A stretch of DNA of 15,779 nt. Source: an uncultured Ruminococcus sp. (lineage in GTDB: Bacteria; Bacillota; Clostridia; Oscillospirales; Acutalibacteraceae). Shown piece after piece: positions 1-7,075 of this stretch (position 1 is its first letter; the number at the start of each line of letters is the position of its first letter). A program made the position numbers and the translations under genes. Below the pieces are notes generated by a model, which ran no database searches, was not told where the DNA came from, and worked only from the letters and a program-made list of their open reading frames with translations. The stretch spans positions 1-15,779 of the forward strand of contig CACXDV010000032.1 of NCBI GenBank assembly GCA_902766585.1, read 5' to 3'.

Positions 1-1762
1 GGAAACAGTACATCTGAAAATAAATAATATCCCTGTTGAAGTACCAAAGGGTTATACAATTCTGCAGGCTGCTAAACAGGCTAATATTGAGATACCCACA
101 CTGTGCTATCTCAAGGACATCAACTGCATTGGCGCTTGCCGTGTATGTATGGTTGAAGCTAAAATGAACGGCAGACCTATGAGAGGTCTCCTCGCTGCTT
201 GTGTTTATCCTGTTGACGAGGGTATGGAGGTATTTACAAATACTCCTGCTGTTATCAAATCCAGAAAGACAACTATCGAGCTGCTTCTTTCTACTCACCA
301 GAAGAAGTGTCTTTCATGTGTACGCAGCAATAATTGTGAGCTTCAGAAGCTTGCTCTTGAGTATGGCTGTGATGAAGACAGATTCACTTCAGAGGATGCT
401 ATTTACGAAATCGACGAACAGTCTCCTTATATTGTACGCAATAACAACAAGTGCGTTAATTGTATGCGTTGTGTTGCTGCTTGTAAGAATGTTCAGACAG
501 TTTCTGTAATCGGTTCTATCAAAAGAGGCTATCAGGTTCATGTCGGCAGCGCATTCGATAAGAGCCTTGACGATTCTCCCTGCGTTGGCTGCGGTCAGTG
601 TATCGTAAGCTGTCCTGTAGGCGCACTCACAGAGAAGAGTGACGAGGACAGAGTATGGGATGCTATCAATGATCCTGAGAAGGAAGTTATGTTCTTTACA
701 GCTCCTTCTATCAAGGCTACACTCGGTGAAAGCTTTGATATGCCTATCGGTACTAATGTTGAGGGTAAGATGCCTGCTGCTATCCGTCGTCTCGGCGAAG
801 GCGTAAAGGCATTCAATATGGACTTTACTGCTGACCTTACCATTATGGAAGAGGCTAATGAGCTTATCGAAAGAATCAAGAACGGCGGCAAGCTTCCGAT
901 GTTTACATCATGCTGCCCCGGTTGGGTTAAATTCGTTGAGCATTACTATCCTGAGTTCATTCCGAACCTTTCTACCTGTAAATCTCCTCAGGCTATGTTC
1001 GGCGCAGTTCTCAAGGGCTACTATGCACAGAAGATGGGCATTGATCCCAACAAGATGTTTGTTGTCAGCGTAATTCCCTGTACTGCAAAGAAGTTCGAGT
1101 GCACACGTCCTCAGCTTCGTTCAGGTGACGGTGATTATGATGATGTTGATGTTGCTCTCACAACACGCGAGCTTGCAAGAATGATCAGACGCGCTCATAT
1201 TGACTTTACTGATCTTGCTGATGAGGATTATGATCTTCCCTTCGACAAGGCATCAGGCGGCGGCGTAATCTTCGGCGCAACAGGCGGTGTTCTTGAAGCA
1301 GCTCTCAGAACAGCAGCAAGAACTCTTGATGGCGAATTCAAGAAGGTTGACTTTGAAGAGGTTCGTGGTCCTGAGGCAATCCGTGAGGTAACTTATGAAG
1401 TTGCAGGTATTCCTGTAAAGGTTGCTGTTACATCAGGTCTTGGCAATGCAAGAACTATTCTTGAGAAGATCAAGAAGGGTGAAGCTGATTATCAGATGGT
1501 AGAGATCATGGCATGTCCCGGCGGATGTATCAACGGCGGCGGTCAGCCTCTCCAGAGTGACAGCGTTCGTAATTATGTTGATTATAAGGCTCTGCGTTCA
1601 AAGGCACTTTATGATCAGGATAAGAATTCCGAATTCAGATGCAGTGACGAAAGCCCTGTATGTAAGATGGTTTATGACGAGTTCTTTGAGGCTCCCGGCA
1701 AGGAGAAGGCTCATAAGTATCTCCATACCTCTTATGTTGAAAGAGGAAACAAAATGAAATAA
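1..1762 (+). CDS. hydA: [FeFe]-hydrogenase catalytic subunit, HydA type (5' end just cut off)
   Basis: Catalyses reversible proton reduction to H2 in the cytoplasm, with electrons from ferredoxin and/or NADH. The reading frame is open from base 2; base 1 is G and fits the last base of an ATG, so probably only two start-codon bases are missing (about 587 residues). Counting the first complete codon as residue 1: a plant-type [2Fe-2S] domain (C35, C46, C49, C67), a HxxxCxxCxxxxxC cluster site near residue 99, two CxxCxxC 4Fe-4S motifs (about 151-161 and 194-204), then the H-cluster domain. L1 is TSCCPGW (about 302-308), L2 reads IPCTAKKFE where MPC is usual, and L3 is MACPGGCINGGGQP; the small-subunit C-terminal region follows. 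This is an M3-type architecture of the length seen in HydA of bifurcating HydABC complexes. The B and C subunits would lie upstream, outside the window, so a monomeric ferredoxin hydrogenase is also possible. An intrinsic terminator follows. Confidence 0.95.
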   Translation, partial: ETVHLKINNIPVEVPKGYTILQAAKQANIEIPTLCYLKDINCIGACRVCMVEAKMNGRPMRGLLAACVYPVDEGMEVFTNTPAVIKSRKTTIELLLSTHQKKCLSCVRSNNCELQKLALEYGCDEDRFTSEDAIYEIDEQSPYIVRNNNKCVNCMRCVAACKNVQTVSVIGSIKRGYQVHVGSAFDKSLDDSPCVGCGQCIVSCPVGALTEKSDEDRVWDAINDPEKEVMFFTAPSIKATLGESFDMPIGTNVEGKMPAAIRRLGEGVKAFNMDFTADLTIMEEANELIERIKNGGKLPMFTSCCPGWVKFVEHYYPEFIPNLSTCKSPQAMFGAVLKGYYAQKMGIDPNKMFVVSVIPCTAKKFECTRPQLRSGDGDYDDVDVALTTRELARMIRRAHIDFTDLADEDYDLPFDKASGGGVIFGATGGVLEAALRTAARTLDGEFKKVDFEEVRGPEAIREVTYEVAGIPVKVAVTSGLGNARTILEKIKKGEADYQMVEIMACPGGCINGGGQPLQSDSVRNYVDYKALRSKALYDQDKNSEFRCSDESPVCKMVYDEFFEAPGKEKAHKYLHTSYVERGNKMK

Positions 1763-1784
1763 TAGGATCTTTTGATCCGTAACT

Positions 1785-1819
1785 CCGGCAGCTTGAGTTA
1801 TTCAGGCTGTCGGTTTTTT
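1785..1819 (+). terminator. Intrinsic terminator of hydA
   Basis: The arms CCGGCAGC (1785-1792) and GCTGTCGG (1806-1813) form an 8-bp stem with one G-U pair, followed by six T (1814-1819). A smaller hairpin, GGATC-tttt-GATCC at 1765-1778, sits between the stop codon and this stem and has no T tract. It separates hydA from the next transcription unit. Confidence 0.85.
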
Positions 1820-1929
1820 CTGTTATATAATTACTACTATATTATTATTGTTATCTGTCAAATAAATGTATAAATTGTCAATAATTCATCCTTATAATTC
1901 CAAATAAGAAAATATTTTGTTAATTTATA

Positions 1930-1938
1930 TGCTATAAT
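1930..1938 (+). promoter_or_regulatory. Extended -10 promoter candidate for the SCP2 gene
   Basis: TGCTATAAT gives a perfect TATAAT box (1933-1938) with the TGn extension. No good -35 box lies 16-18 bases upstream (the sequence there is AT-rich), which fits an extended -10 promoter. The distance to the start codon at 2011 leaves a leader of about 65 bases. The whole stretch 1820-1930 is AT-rich and I see no other structure in it. Confidence 0.5.
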
Positions 1939-2010
1939 CAATATGTATTATTATGATTCGTGTATATAGCTTTATTTAAAGACTAAAAGCCGGGAGGATG
2001 GGAGTAGTAT

Positions 2011-2331
2011 ATGGATTTCCAGCAATGCTATCAGTATATCGGCAATGTGTTTTATGAACACGATTTTTCCGATATCGGTAAAAACTTTTCTGCTTTGATT
2101 ACTCTGAAAGGTAAGGAATCCAATTATATATTTCTTTCTTATATCAACGGTGAAAAATATATGGCACCGAAATGTCATAAAAGCGCAAGTATTTATCTTT
2201 CATTATCAGTCGATACATTTGAGGCGATCGTCAATGGCAAGCTTGATAGCTTCAAGGCGTTTACTACCGGAAAGATACAGGCTAAAGGAAATGTTGTTCT
2301 TGCTATGTCTATTTATAATTCCTTCAAATAA
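2011..2331 (+). CDS. Small SCP2-fold (sterol carrier protein 2-like) protein
   Basis: A 106-residue protein with no signal peptide or membrane segment. Its C-terminal half carries the SCP2 pattern: hydrophobic beta strands (around 70-76), then a helix (FEAIVNGKLDSFKAF, about 77-91), then TGKIQAKGNVVLAM (about 93-106). This matches the usual '...GKLdp..AFmtGKlki.Gd..lAm' signature at the end of the SCP2 domain. The length equals a single stand-alone domain. SCP2 folds have a hydrophobic lipid- or acyl-binding cavity; the ligand in bacteria is generally unknown. The start is set by GGGAGG at 1992-1997 and GGAG at 2001-2004. glgB begins 94 bases downstream with no convincing terminator between, so the two may be co-transcribed. 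The fold call is fairly safe; the role is unknown. Confidence 0.8.
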   Translation: MDFQQCYQYIGNVFYEHDFSDIGKNFSALITLKGKESNYIFLSYINGEKYMAPKCHKSASIYLSLSVDTFEAIVNGKLDSFKAFTTGKIQAKGNVVLAMSIYNSFK

Positions 2332-2425
2332 AGAATATGACAATCCTTTGCATATGTCTAATGACTTTATTTTGCAGGTATTTTAAAATATAAACAGATA
2401 GAAATTATGAGTAGGAGATGATCTA

Positions 2426-4339
2426 ATGGCAGCTTTCACAATGGATGAATACTATCAGGGAATTAGCAGTAATTCCTACGAGTATTTCGGCGCGCATCCT
2501 GTTTCAAAGGATGACAGCGGAATAGTATTCAGAGTTTATGCACCATCTGCCCATGGTGTTGATGTGGTAGGTGAATTCAATGGATGGAACGGTGGTTATC
2601 ATCCGATGAACCGCATTAACAACGGTATTTACGAGCTTACGATCCCTGATGCAAGAGTGGGACAGCTTTATAAGTTCCGCATTTATCAGCAGGGGGGCGG
2701 AGTTGTTGACAAGGCAGATCCCTATGCTTTCCACAGTGAGCTCAGACCTAATACTGCTTCCGTTATCACAAGGATCGAGCCTGAAAAGATATTCAAGGAT
2801 TCAGCATGGATGAAAAAGAGATCAAAATGTTATGATAAGCCTCTGAATATTTATGAAATGCACATGGGCTCATGGAAGAAGCCAAAGGATAAATCAGAAG
2901 CAGACGGCGGAGCACAGTGGTTCCGTTATGATGAAGTAGCTGATGATCTTATCAATTATGTTAAGGAAAATAATTATACGCATATTGAGGTCATGCCTCT
3001 TGCCGAATATCCGTTTGACGGTTCATGGGGCTATCAGGCAGCTCAGTATTACAGCGCGACTTCACGATATGGCACACCTGAACAGCTTATGACATTTGTA
3101 AATAAGTGTCATCAGAACGGCATAGGTGTTATCATTGACTTCGCATTTGTTCATTTTGTAAGGGATAATTATTCTCTTGCTAAATTTGACGGAACCTTCC
3201 TTTATGAATATCCGCCGTCAGATGTAAACCAGAGCGAATGGGGAACATACAACTTCAATGTATCACGCGGAGAGGTACAGAGCTTCCTTATCTCATGCGC
3301 TGCCTTCTGGCTTGATGTATATCATTTTGACGGTATCCGAATGGATGCTATCAATAACGGTATTTACTGGATGGGCAATAAGGACAGAGGTGTAAATGAC
3401 CGTTCCGTTGAGTTCTTCAAGAAGATGAATAAGACTCTTAATGACAGATTCAAGAATATTATGTTTATTGCAGAGGATTCATCAGATTATCCCGGAGTAA
3501 CAAAGCCTGTTGAAGAGGGTGGTCTCGGCTTTGACTATAAGTGGGATATGGGTTGGATGAACGATACTCTTAAGTACTTCAAAATTGATCCTCTGTTCAG
3601 AATGGGCAGTCATAATCTTGTAAACTGGTCAATGGCATATTTCTATTATGAGAGATTTATTCTTCCGTTCTCACATGATGAAGTGGTACACGGCAAAGCA
3701 ACCATAGTTCAGAAGATGTGGGGCGGAGATTATGCAAATAAATTTGCTCAGGTAAGAACGCTTTATGCATATATGTTCACTCATCCCGGAAAGACTCTTA
3801 ATTTCATGGGTAATGAGCTTGGTATGTTCAGAGAGTGGGACGAGACAAAGGAGCTTGATTGGTTCCTTATAGATGAATATGAGATGCATCGCTGTTTCCA
3901 CCGCTTCTTTAAGGAGCTTTCAGCACTTACAACACAGAATCCCGCATTCTATGAAAAGGATTATGAAAGTGACGGCTTTAAGTGGATAAATGCTGATGAT
4001 GCCGACCATAATGTATATTCATATTACAGAATGACAGACGGACAGAAGTATGTAATTGTTTGCAATATGTCTCCTGTTGAAAGAGAAAACTATCGTATCG
4101 GTCTTATGGAGGGCTGTACTCTTACAGAGGTGCTTAATACTGATTTTGAGATTTACGGCGGTAAGGGAGTTACCAATGCACAGCCGATAAAATCTCAGCC
4201 TGTACAGTGCTGTCAGTGGGAACATTCCGCTGATATCAGACTTGCGCCTTTCGGAACCTGCATTTTTGCAGTAAAAGAGGATCCTAAACCGAAGGCACCG
4301 AGAGCTAAAAAGTCAACAGCAAAGGCAGAAAAGAAATAA
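2426..4339 (+). CDS. glgB: 1,4-alpha-glucan (glycogen) branching enzyme, GH13
   Basis: Transfers alpha-1,4 glucan segments to 6-hydroxyls, making the alpha-1,6 branches of cytoplasmic glycogen. The 637 residues comprise an N-terminal CBM48-like domain (about 15-115, with GEFNGWN at 49-55), a GH13 (beta/alpha)8 barrel (about 140-500) and a C-terminal beta domain. Catalytic residues are present: nucleophile D307 in DGIRMDAI, acid/base E350 in IAEDSS, and D418 in FSHDEVVHGK. Region I reads DFAFVHF (238-244) where DWVPGHF is the textbook form; D238 and H243 are kept. The last 20 or so residues are a Lys/Ala/Pro-rich basic tail not needed by the fold. The start is set by AGGAG at 2413-2417, eight bases before the ATG. 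No other glg gene lies in the window, so glgB is separated here from the synthase and ADP-glucose genes. The identity is secure. Confidence 0.97.
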   Translation: MAAFTMDEYYQGISSNSYEYFGAHPVSKDDSGIVFRVYAPSAHGVDVVGEFNGWNGGYHPMNRINNGIYELTIPDARVGQLYKFRIYQQGGGVVDKADPYAFHSELRPNTASVITRIEPEKIFKDSAWMKKRSKCYDKPLNIYEMHMGSWKKPKDKSEADGGAQWFRYDEVADDLINYVKENNYTHIEVMPLAEYPFDGSWGYQAAQYYSATSRYGTPEQLMTFVNKCHQNGIGVIIDFAFVHFVRDNYSLAKFDGTFLYEYPPSDVNQSEWGTYNFNVSRGEVQSFLISCAAFWLDVYHFDGIRMDAINNGIYWMGNKDRGVNDRSVEFFKKMNKTLNDRFKNIMFIAEDSSDYPGVTKPVEEGGLGFDYKWDMGWMNDTLKYFKIDPLFRMGSHNLVNWSMAYFYYERFILPFSHDEVVHGKATIVQKMWGGDYANKFAQVRTLYAYMFTHPGKTLNFMGNELGMFREWDETKELDWFLIDEYEMHRCFHRFFKELSALTTQNPAFYEKDYESDGFKWINADDADHNVYSYYRMTDGQKYVIVCNMSPVERENYRIGLMEGCTLTEVLNTDFEIYGGKGVTNAQPIKSQPVQCCQWEHSADIRLAPFGTCIFAVKEDPKPKAPRAKKSTAKAEKK

Positions 4340-4346
4340 TGCTCAC

Positions 4347-4382
4347 AACCGCTTTGGAGGAAATCTTCAAAGCGGTTTTTTT
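4347..4382 (+). terminator. Intrinsic terminator of glgB, facing the converging DUF4363 gene
   Basis: AACCGCTTTG (4347-4356) pairs perfectly with CAAAGCGGTT (4368-4377) around an 11-base loop, giving a 10-bp stem with a T tract at 4376-4382. The stop codon of the minus-strand DUF4363 gene (4383-4381) lies inside that T tract. The minus-strand side of the stem lacks a strong T run, so termination from that direction is likely weaker. Confidence 0.9.
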
Positions 4383-4761
4383 ATAGAATATTTCTGATCG
4401 TAGGATATTCAAGATCATTGAATTGCTTGAGCCTGATAATTATAAGCTTACATTCAGCATGAAAAAAGCTGATCTCTCCCTGATCGAGATAGGATTTTGC
4501 TGTATGAAGTGATTCTTCAATTTCATCAGGCTTCTGATGCGAATAGAACAGAAGCATACTTTGTACATGATGATCCCATTCCTGCATAGCCTCATCCATT
4601 TTTTTATGAGCTTCAGAAATTTGGTTTTTACTTGCCATTTCGTCCGCCGAGTAAATTTTTTCATTTACAGATGAAGCGGTATTCGTATTGATAATAAATT
4701 CTGTTGTAACAAGAGCAATAGTAAGCAATAGAATTATTATTGTACCTATAATTCTGTTCAT
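4381..4761 (-). CDS. DUF4363 family membrane-anchored protein
   Basis: 126 residues. The N-terminus (about 4-22, IIGTIIILLLTIALVTTEF) is a hydrophobic anchor or uncleaved signal; the remaining ~100 residues are polar, helical and rich in Glu, Lys and His, with a basic/acidic heptad-like character. Size, single N-terminal helix and the neighbouring DUF421 gene match the DUF4363 family, for which no biochemical function is known to me. It starts one base after the DUF421 stop codon, with its ribosome binding site (GGAGA) inside the last codons of DUF421, so the two are surely co-transcribed and probably translationally coupled. The charged domain should face outside the membrane. The family assignment rests on pattern and context rather than a strong motif. 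Confidence 0.7.
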   Translation of the reverse strand: MNRIIGTIIILLLTIALVTTEFIINTNTASSVNEKIYSADEMASKNQISEAHKKMDEAMQEWDHHVQSMLLFYSHQKPDEIEESLHTAKSYLDQGEISFFHAECKLIIIRLKQFNDLEYPTIRNIL

Positions 4762-4762
4762 T

Positions 4763-5437
4763 TTACTTATTCTCCTTTTTAATTATCTGATATTGTCCCG
4801 ATCTGTTAGCTGTCATAATGAAGACATCCTCTACTCTTGTACCCTCTGCCTTTAGGATCTTTCTTGTCCATTTTTCGCTTAATCCGCAAAATGAAAGGGA
4901 GGAGGACGCAAATTTACCGTCAGAAATAATTACCGCCTGCATCCCGTTTTCTTTTGGAGAGATACCCATTTGTTTTGCTGTAACGGGCATGAAGGCTTGT
5001 TTTTTTAATATGCTGAGTTTGCCGTTTGTTTCGACAATTGCATAGGCTACATCATTAAGATCGAATATGTCCTTTTGACGAAGCTCCTCAAACAGATCCT
5101 CAGTACTCATTCTCAGTTCCTTCATTGCTTTTTGCCTGATCTGACCGTCATTTATTATTATTACCGGACGTCCGCAGACAAGCCCCCGAAAACCTGAGCT
5201 TTTCAGCATAATAAGAGAGATGCTTATTTCACATATTACAAGGATAAAGATAGGTATTACTCCGCTGAGGAGAGATTGATCGGTATTCTGCATCGGTATG
5301 GCTGCAATATCAGACATAAGAAGCATTACTACAAGCTCGCTTGTCTGCAGTTCGCTTATCTGTCTTTTTCCCATGATCCGCACAGTGATTATTATTACGG
5401 TATAGAGAACAATTGTTCTTATAACAGATATGATCAT
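4763..5437 (-). CDS. DUF421 (YetF-like) membrane protein
   Basis: 224 residues. Three N-terminal membrane segments (about 3-20, 34-50, 58-78) are followed by a soluble alpha/beta domain. Family hallmarks are visible: RIMGKRQISELQTSELVV (20-37), SDIAAIPM (42-49), GRPVIIINDGQI (89-100), and ELRMSTEDLFEELR (107-120) followed by VAYAIVETNGKLS (130-142). The length matches YetF-type proteins. DUF421 proteins are widespread in spore formers; B. subtilis members (YetF, and 2Duf in some strains) have been linked to spore inner-membrane properties, heat resistance and germination. Here it is divergent from a germinant-receptor operon across 117 bases and heads a two-gene unit with DUF4363. AAAGGA lies about 11 bases upstream of the ATG. 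Family identity is firm; the spore role is inferred from context. Confidence 0.88.
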   Translation of the reverse strand: MIISVIRTIVLYTVIIITVRIMGKRQISELQTSELVVMLLMSDIAAIPMQNTDQSLLSGVIPIFILVICEISISLIMLKSSGFRGLVCGRPVIIINDGQIRQKAMKELRMSTEDLFEELRQKDIFDLNDVAYAIVETNGKLSILKKQAFMPVTAKQMGISPKENGMQAVIISDGKFASSSLSFCGLSEKWTRKILKAEGTRVEDVFIMTANRSGQYQIIKKENK

Positions 5438-5554
5438 TTTTTATATTGTCCTTTCTGTTTTCTGATATTATTCTTGACTTTATTTTTCAGATTATGCAAA
5501 AATGTATATTTTATTTATTCCTGCAAAAGCTAATAGCAAGGCAAGGGTGATAAA

Positions 5555-7075
5555 ATGTATAAAACGATAAGCGCAATTATTGATCTGTATAAGCCAAAGG
5601 TCAGAATACCTGTATCAAAAAAGAAAACACGCTTTAATGAGTCATTAATTGATAATCTTGATTATATACAACGATGCTTTGATAATACTGCCGATCTTAC
5701 CGTTCATAAAATGGACATCGGCGGTTTGCGGGCAGGGGTAATATCAATTGATAACATGATAAGCAAGGAGCTTTTAGTATTGGGAGTGATAGATCCTTTG
5801 CTTAACAATAAAGTTAATTCGACAAAAGAAAACATTCTGTCCGATATAAAAGACAAAATCCTCTATATTGATGATATAAGCGTAATTGATAATTTTGAAG
5901 AAATGTTTATTCTTGTAATGTCGGGCTTTGCAATTATTGCAATTGACGGGTGCAGTAAGATGCTGGCAGCAGGAATACAGGGATATAAAACACGAGGAAT
6001 TTCAGAGCCGGAATCCGATGTTGTTCAAAGAGGATCAAAGGAGGGCTTTGTCGAAGCACTTCGTACAAATATGACATTGATCAGAAGGCGGATGAAAACA
6101 GTAGATCTGAAATTTGAGATAATGAATATAGGTCAGCTTTCATCAACTGAGGTATGCTTATGCTATCTTAACGGCATGGCATCAAGGGAAATTATTTCTG
6201 AGCTGAAAAAACGTCTGAACAGTATTGATCTTAAAACTGTTCTTGCGCCGGGATACCTTGTTCCGTTTATTGAGGATAAAAGCTCACCTTCCTTTTTCAG
6301 TACTGTAGGGATAACCGAAAGGCCTGATACTGTCTGCGGCAAGATATCGGAGGGGAGAATAGCGGTGCTTGTTGACGGTGTACCCGGAGCGCTGATAGTC
6401 CCGTATCTTTTTGCCGAATACTTTCAGACCATTGATGATTATACAAATCGTCCGTTTTTTTCTACTTTTACAAGGTGGCTGAAATATGCTGCATTTTTTA
6501 TTGCCGTATTGTTACCCGGAATATTTGTAGCGCTCGGCACATTTGATCCGGAGATATTTCCGACTTTATTGTTGAATAAGATAGCGTCGTCTATTGCCGC
6601 AACGCCCCTATCTCTTATGGCAGAGACTCTGATGATACAGATAGTTTATGAGCTTATGAGGGAATCAGGACTCAGAATGCCTCAGCCTCTCGGATACGCG
6701 GTAAGCATAGTAGGAGGTCTGGTAATAGGTGATACTGCAATAAATGCAGGTCTTATCGGTGCGCCGGCGCTTATGGTTGTAGCAGTAGCAGTTATAAGCT
6801 CCTATGTAATACCGAATTTATACGCGCCTGTAGTAGTTTTAAGGCTTTTGTTCACTTTAGCGGGAGGAATTTTCGGCATATGGGGAGTATCGCTTCTTTT
6901 CTGTCTGATGCTTCTGAATCTTTGCAGCAAAACAAGCTTTGGGATACCGTACACATCACCGCTTTCGCCGTTCGGAGCAAATTCCTTCAGAGATGTTTTT
7001 GTAAGAGCAGGGTGGAAGACATTGAATAAGGATACGATTACCGTTCAGAATATGCCCGGTTCGGAGGTAGAATGA
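5555..7075 (+). CDS. gerA: Spore germinant receptor A subunit (GerA family)
   Basis: A subunit of the nutrient receptor in the spore inner membrane. It has 506 residues, normal for the family. An N-terminal soluble region (about 25-300) includes the conserved segment GISEPESDVVQRGSKEGFVE (148-167) and LIRRRM (175-180). The C-terminal membrane part starts near residue 310 (LKYAAFFIAVLLPGIFVALGTF) and contains the family motif ESGLRMPQPLGYAVSIVGG (370-388) and LVIGDTAINAGLIGAPALMV (389-408), then further helices to about 460. The start has AAGGGTG at 5543-5549. The stop overlaps the next gene's start (ATGA, 7072-7075), the classic gerA-gerB junction. I could not find a convincing sigma-G promoter in the 117-base divergent region. 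Composition is more A/T- and ATA/AAA-codon-rich than hydA or ilvD, fitting low expression. Which germinant it senses cannot be read from sequence. Confidence 0.95.
   Translation: MYKTISAIIDLYKPKVRIPVSKKKTRFNESLIDNLDYIQRCFDNTADLTVHKMDIGGLRAGVISIDNMISKELLVLGVIDPLLNNKVNSTKENILSDIKDKILYIDDISVIDNFEEMFILVMSGFAIIAIDGCSKMLAAGIQGYKTRGISEPESDVVQRGSKEGFVEALRTNMTLIRRRMKTVDLKFEIMNIGQLSSTEVCLCYLNGMASREIISELKKRLNSIDLKTVLAPGYLVPFIEDKSSPSFFSTVGITERPDTVCGKISEGRIAVLVDGVPGALIVPYLFAEYFQTIDDYTNRPFFSTFTRWLKYAAFFIAVLLPGIFVALGTFDPEIFPTLLLNKIASSIAATPLSLMAETLMIQIVYELMRESGLRMPQPLGYAVSIVGGLVIGDTAINAGLIGAPALMVVAVAVISSYVIPNLYAPVVVLRLLFTLAGGIFGIWGVSLLFCLMLLNLCSKTSFGIPYTSPLSPFGANSFRDVFVRAGWKTLNKDTITVQNMPGSEVE

Noticed and set aside
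149..1762. ATG at 149 as the hydrogenase start
   Set aside because: The frame is open to base 2 and the upstream codons encode the conserved first half of the [2Fe-2S] domain, including three cluster cysteines.
1855..1898. Second promoter made of TTGTCA (1875-1880) and TATAAT (1893-1898)
   Set aside because: The spacer is only 12 bases, too short for sigma-A.
2326..2372. Terminator between the SCP2 gene and glgB
   Set aside because: AAATAAAG and CTTTATTT pair, but the 8-bp stem is almost all A/T with a loop of about 31 bases, so it is unlikely to be stable.
5438..5554. Forespore sigma-G promoter between DUF421 and gerA
   Set aside because: On the minus strand TGCATA fits the -35, but the nearest -10-like AATAATA is about 20 bases away, too far. 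On the plus strand TGTATA and GCTAATA have the same problem. A TTGACT at 5474-5479 has no -10 at the right distance.
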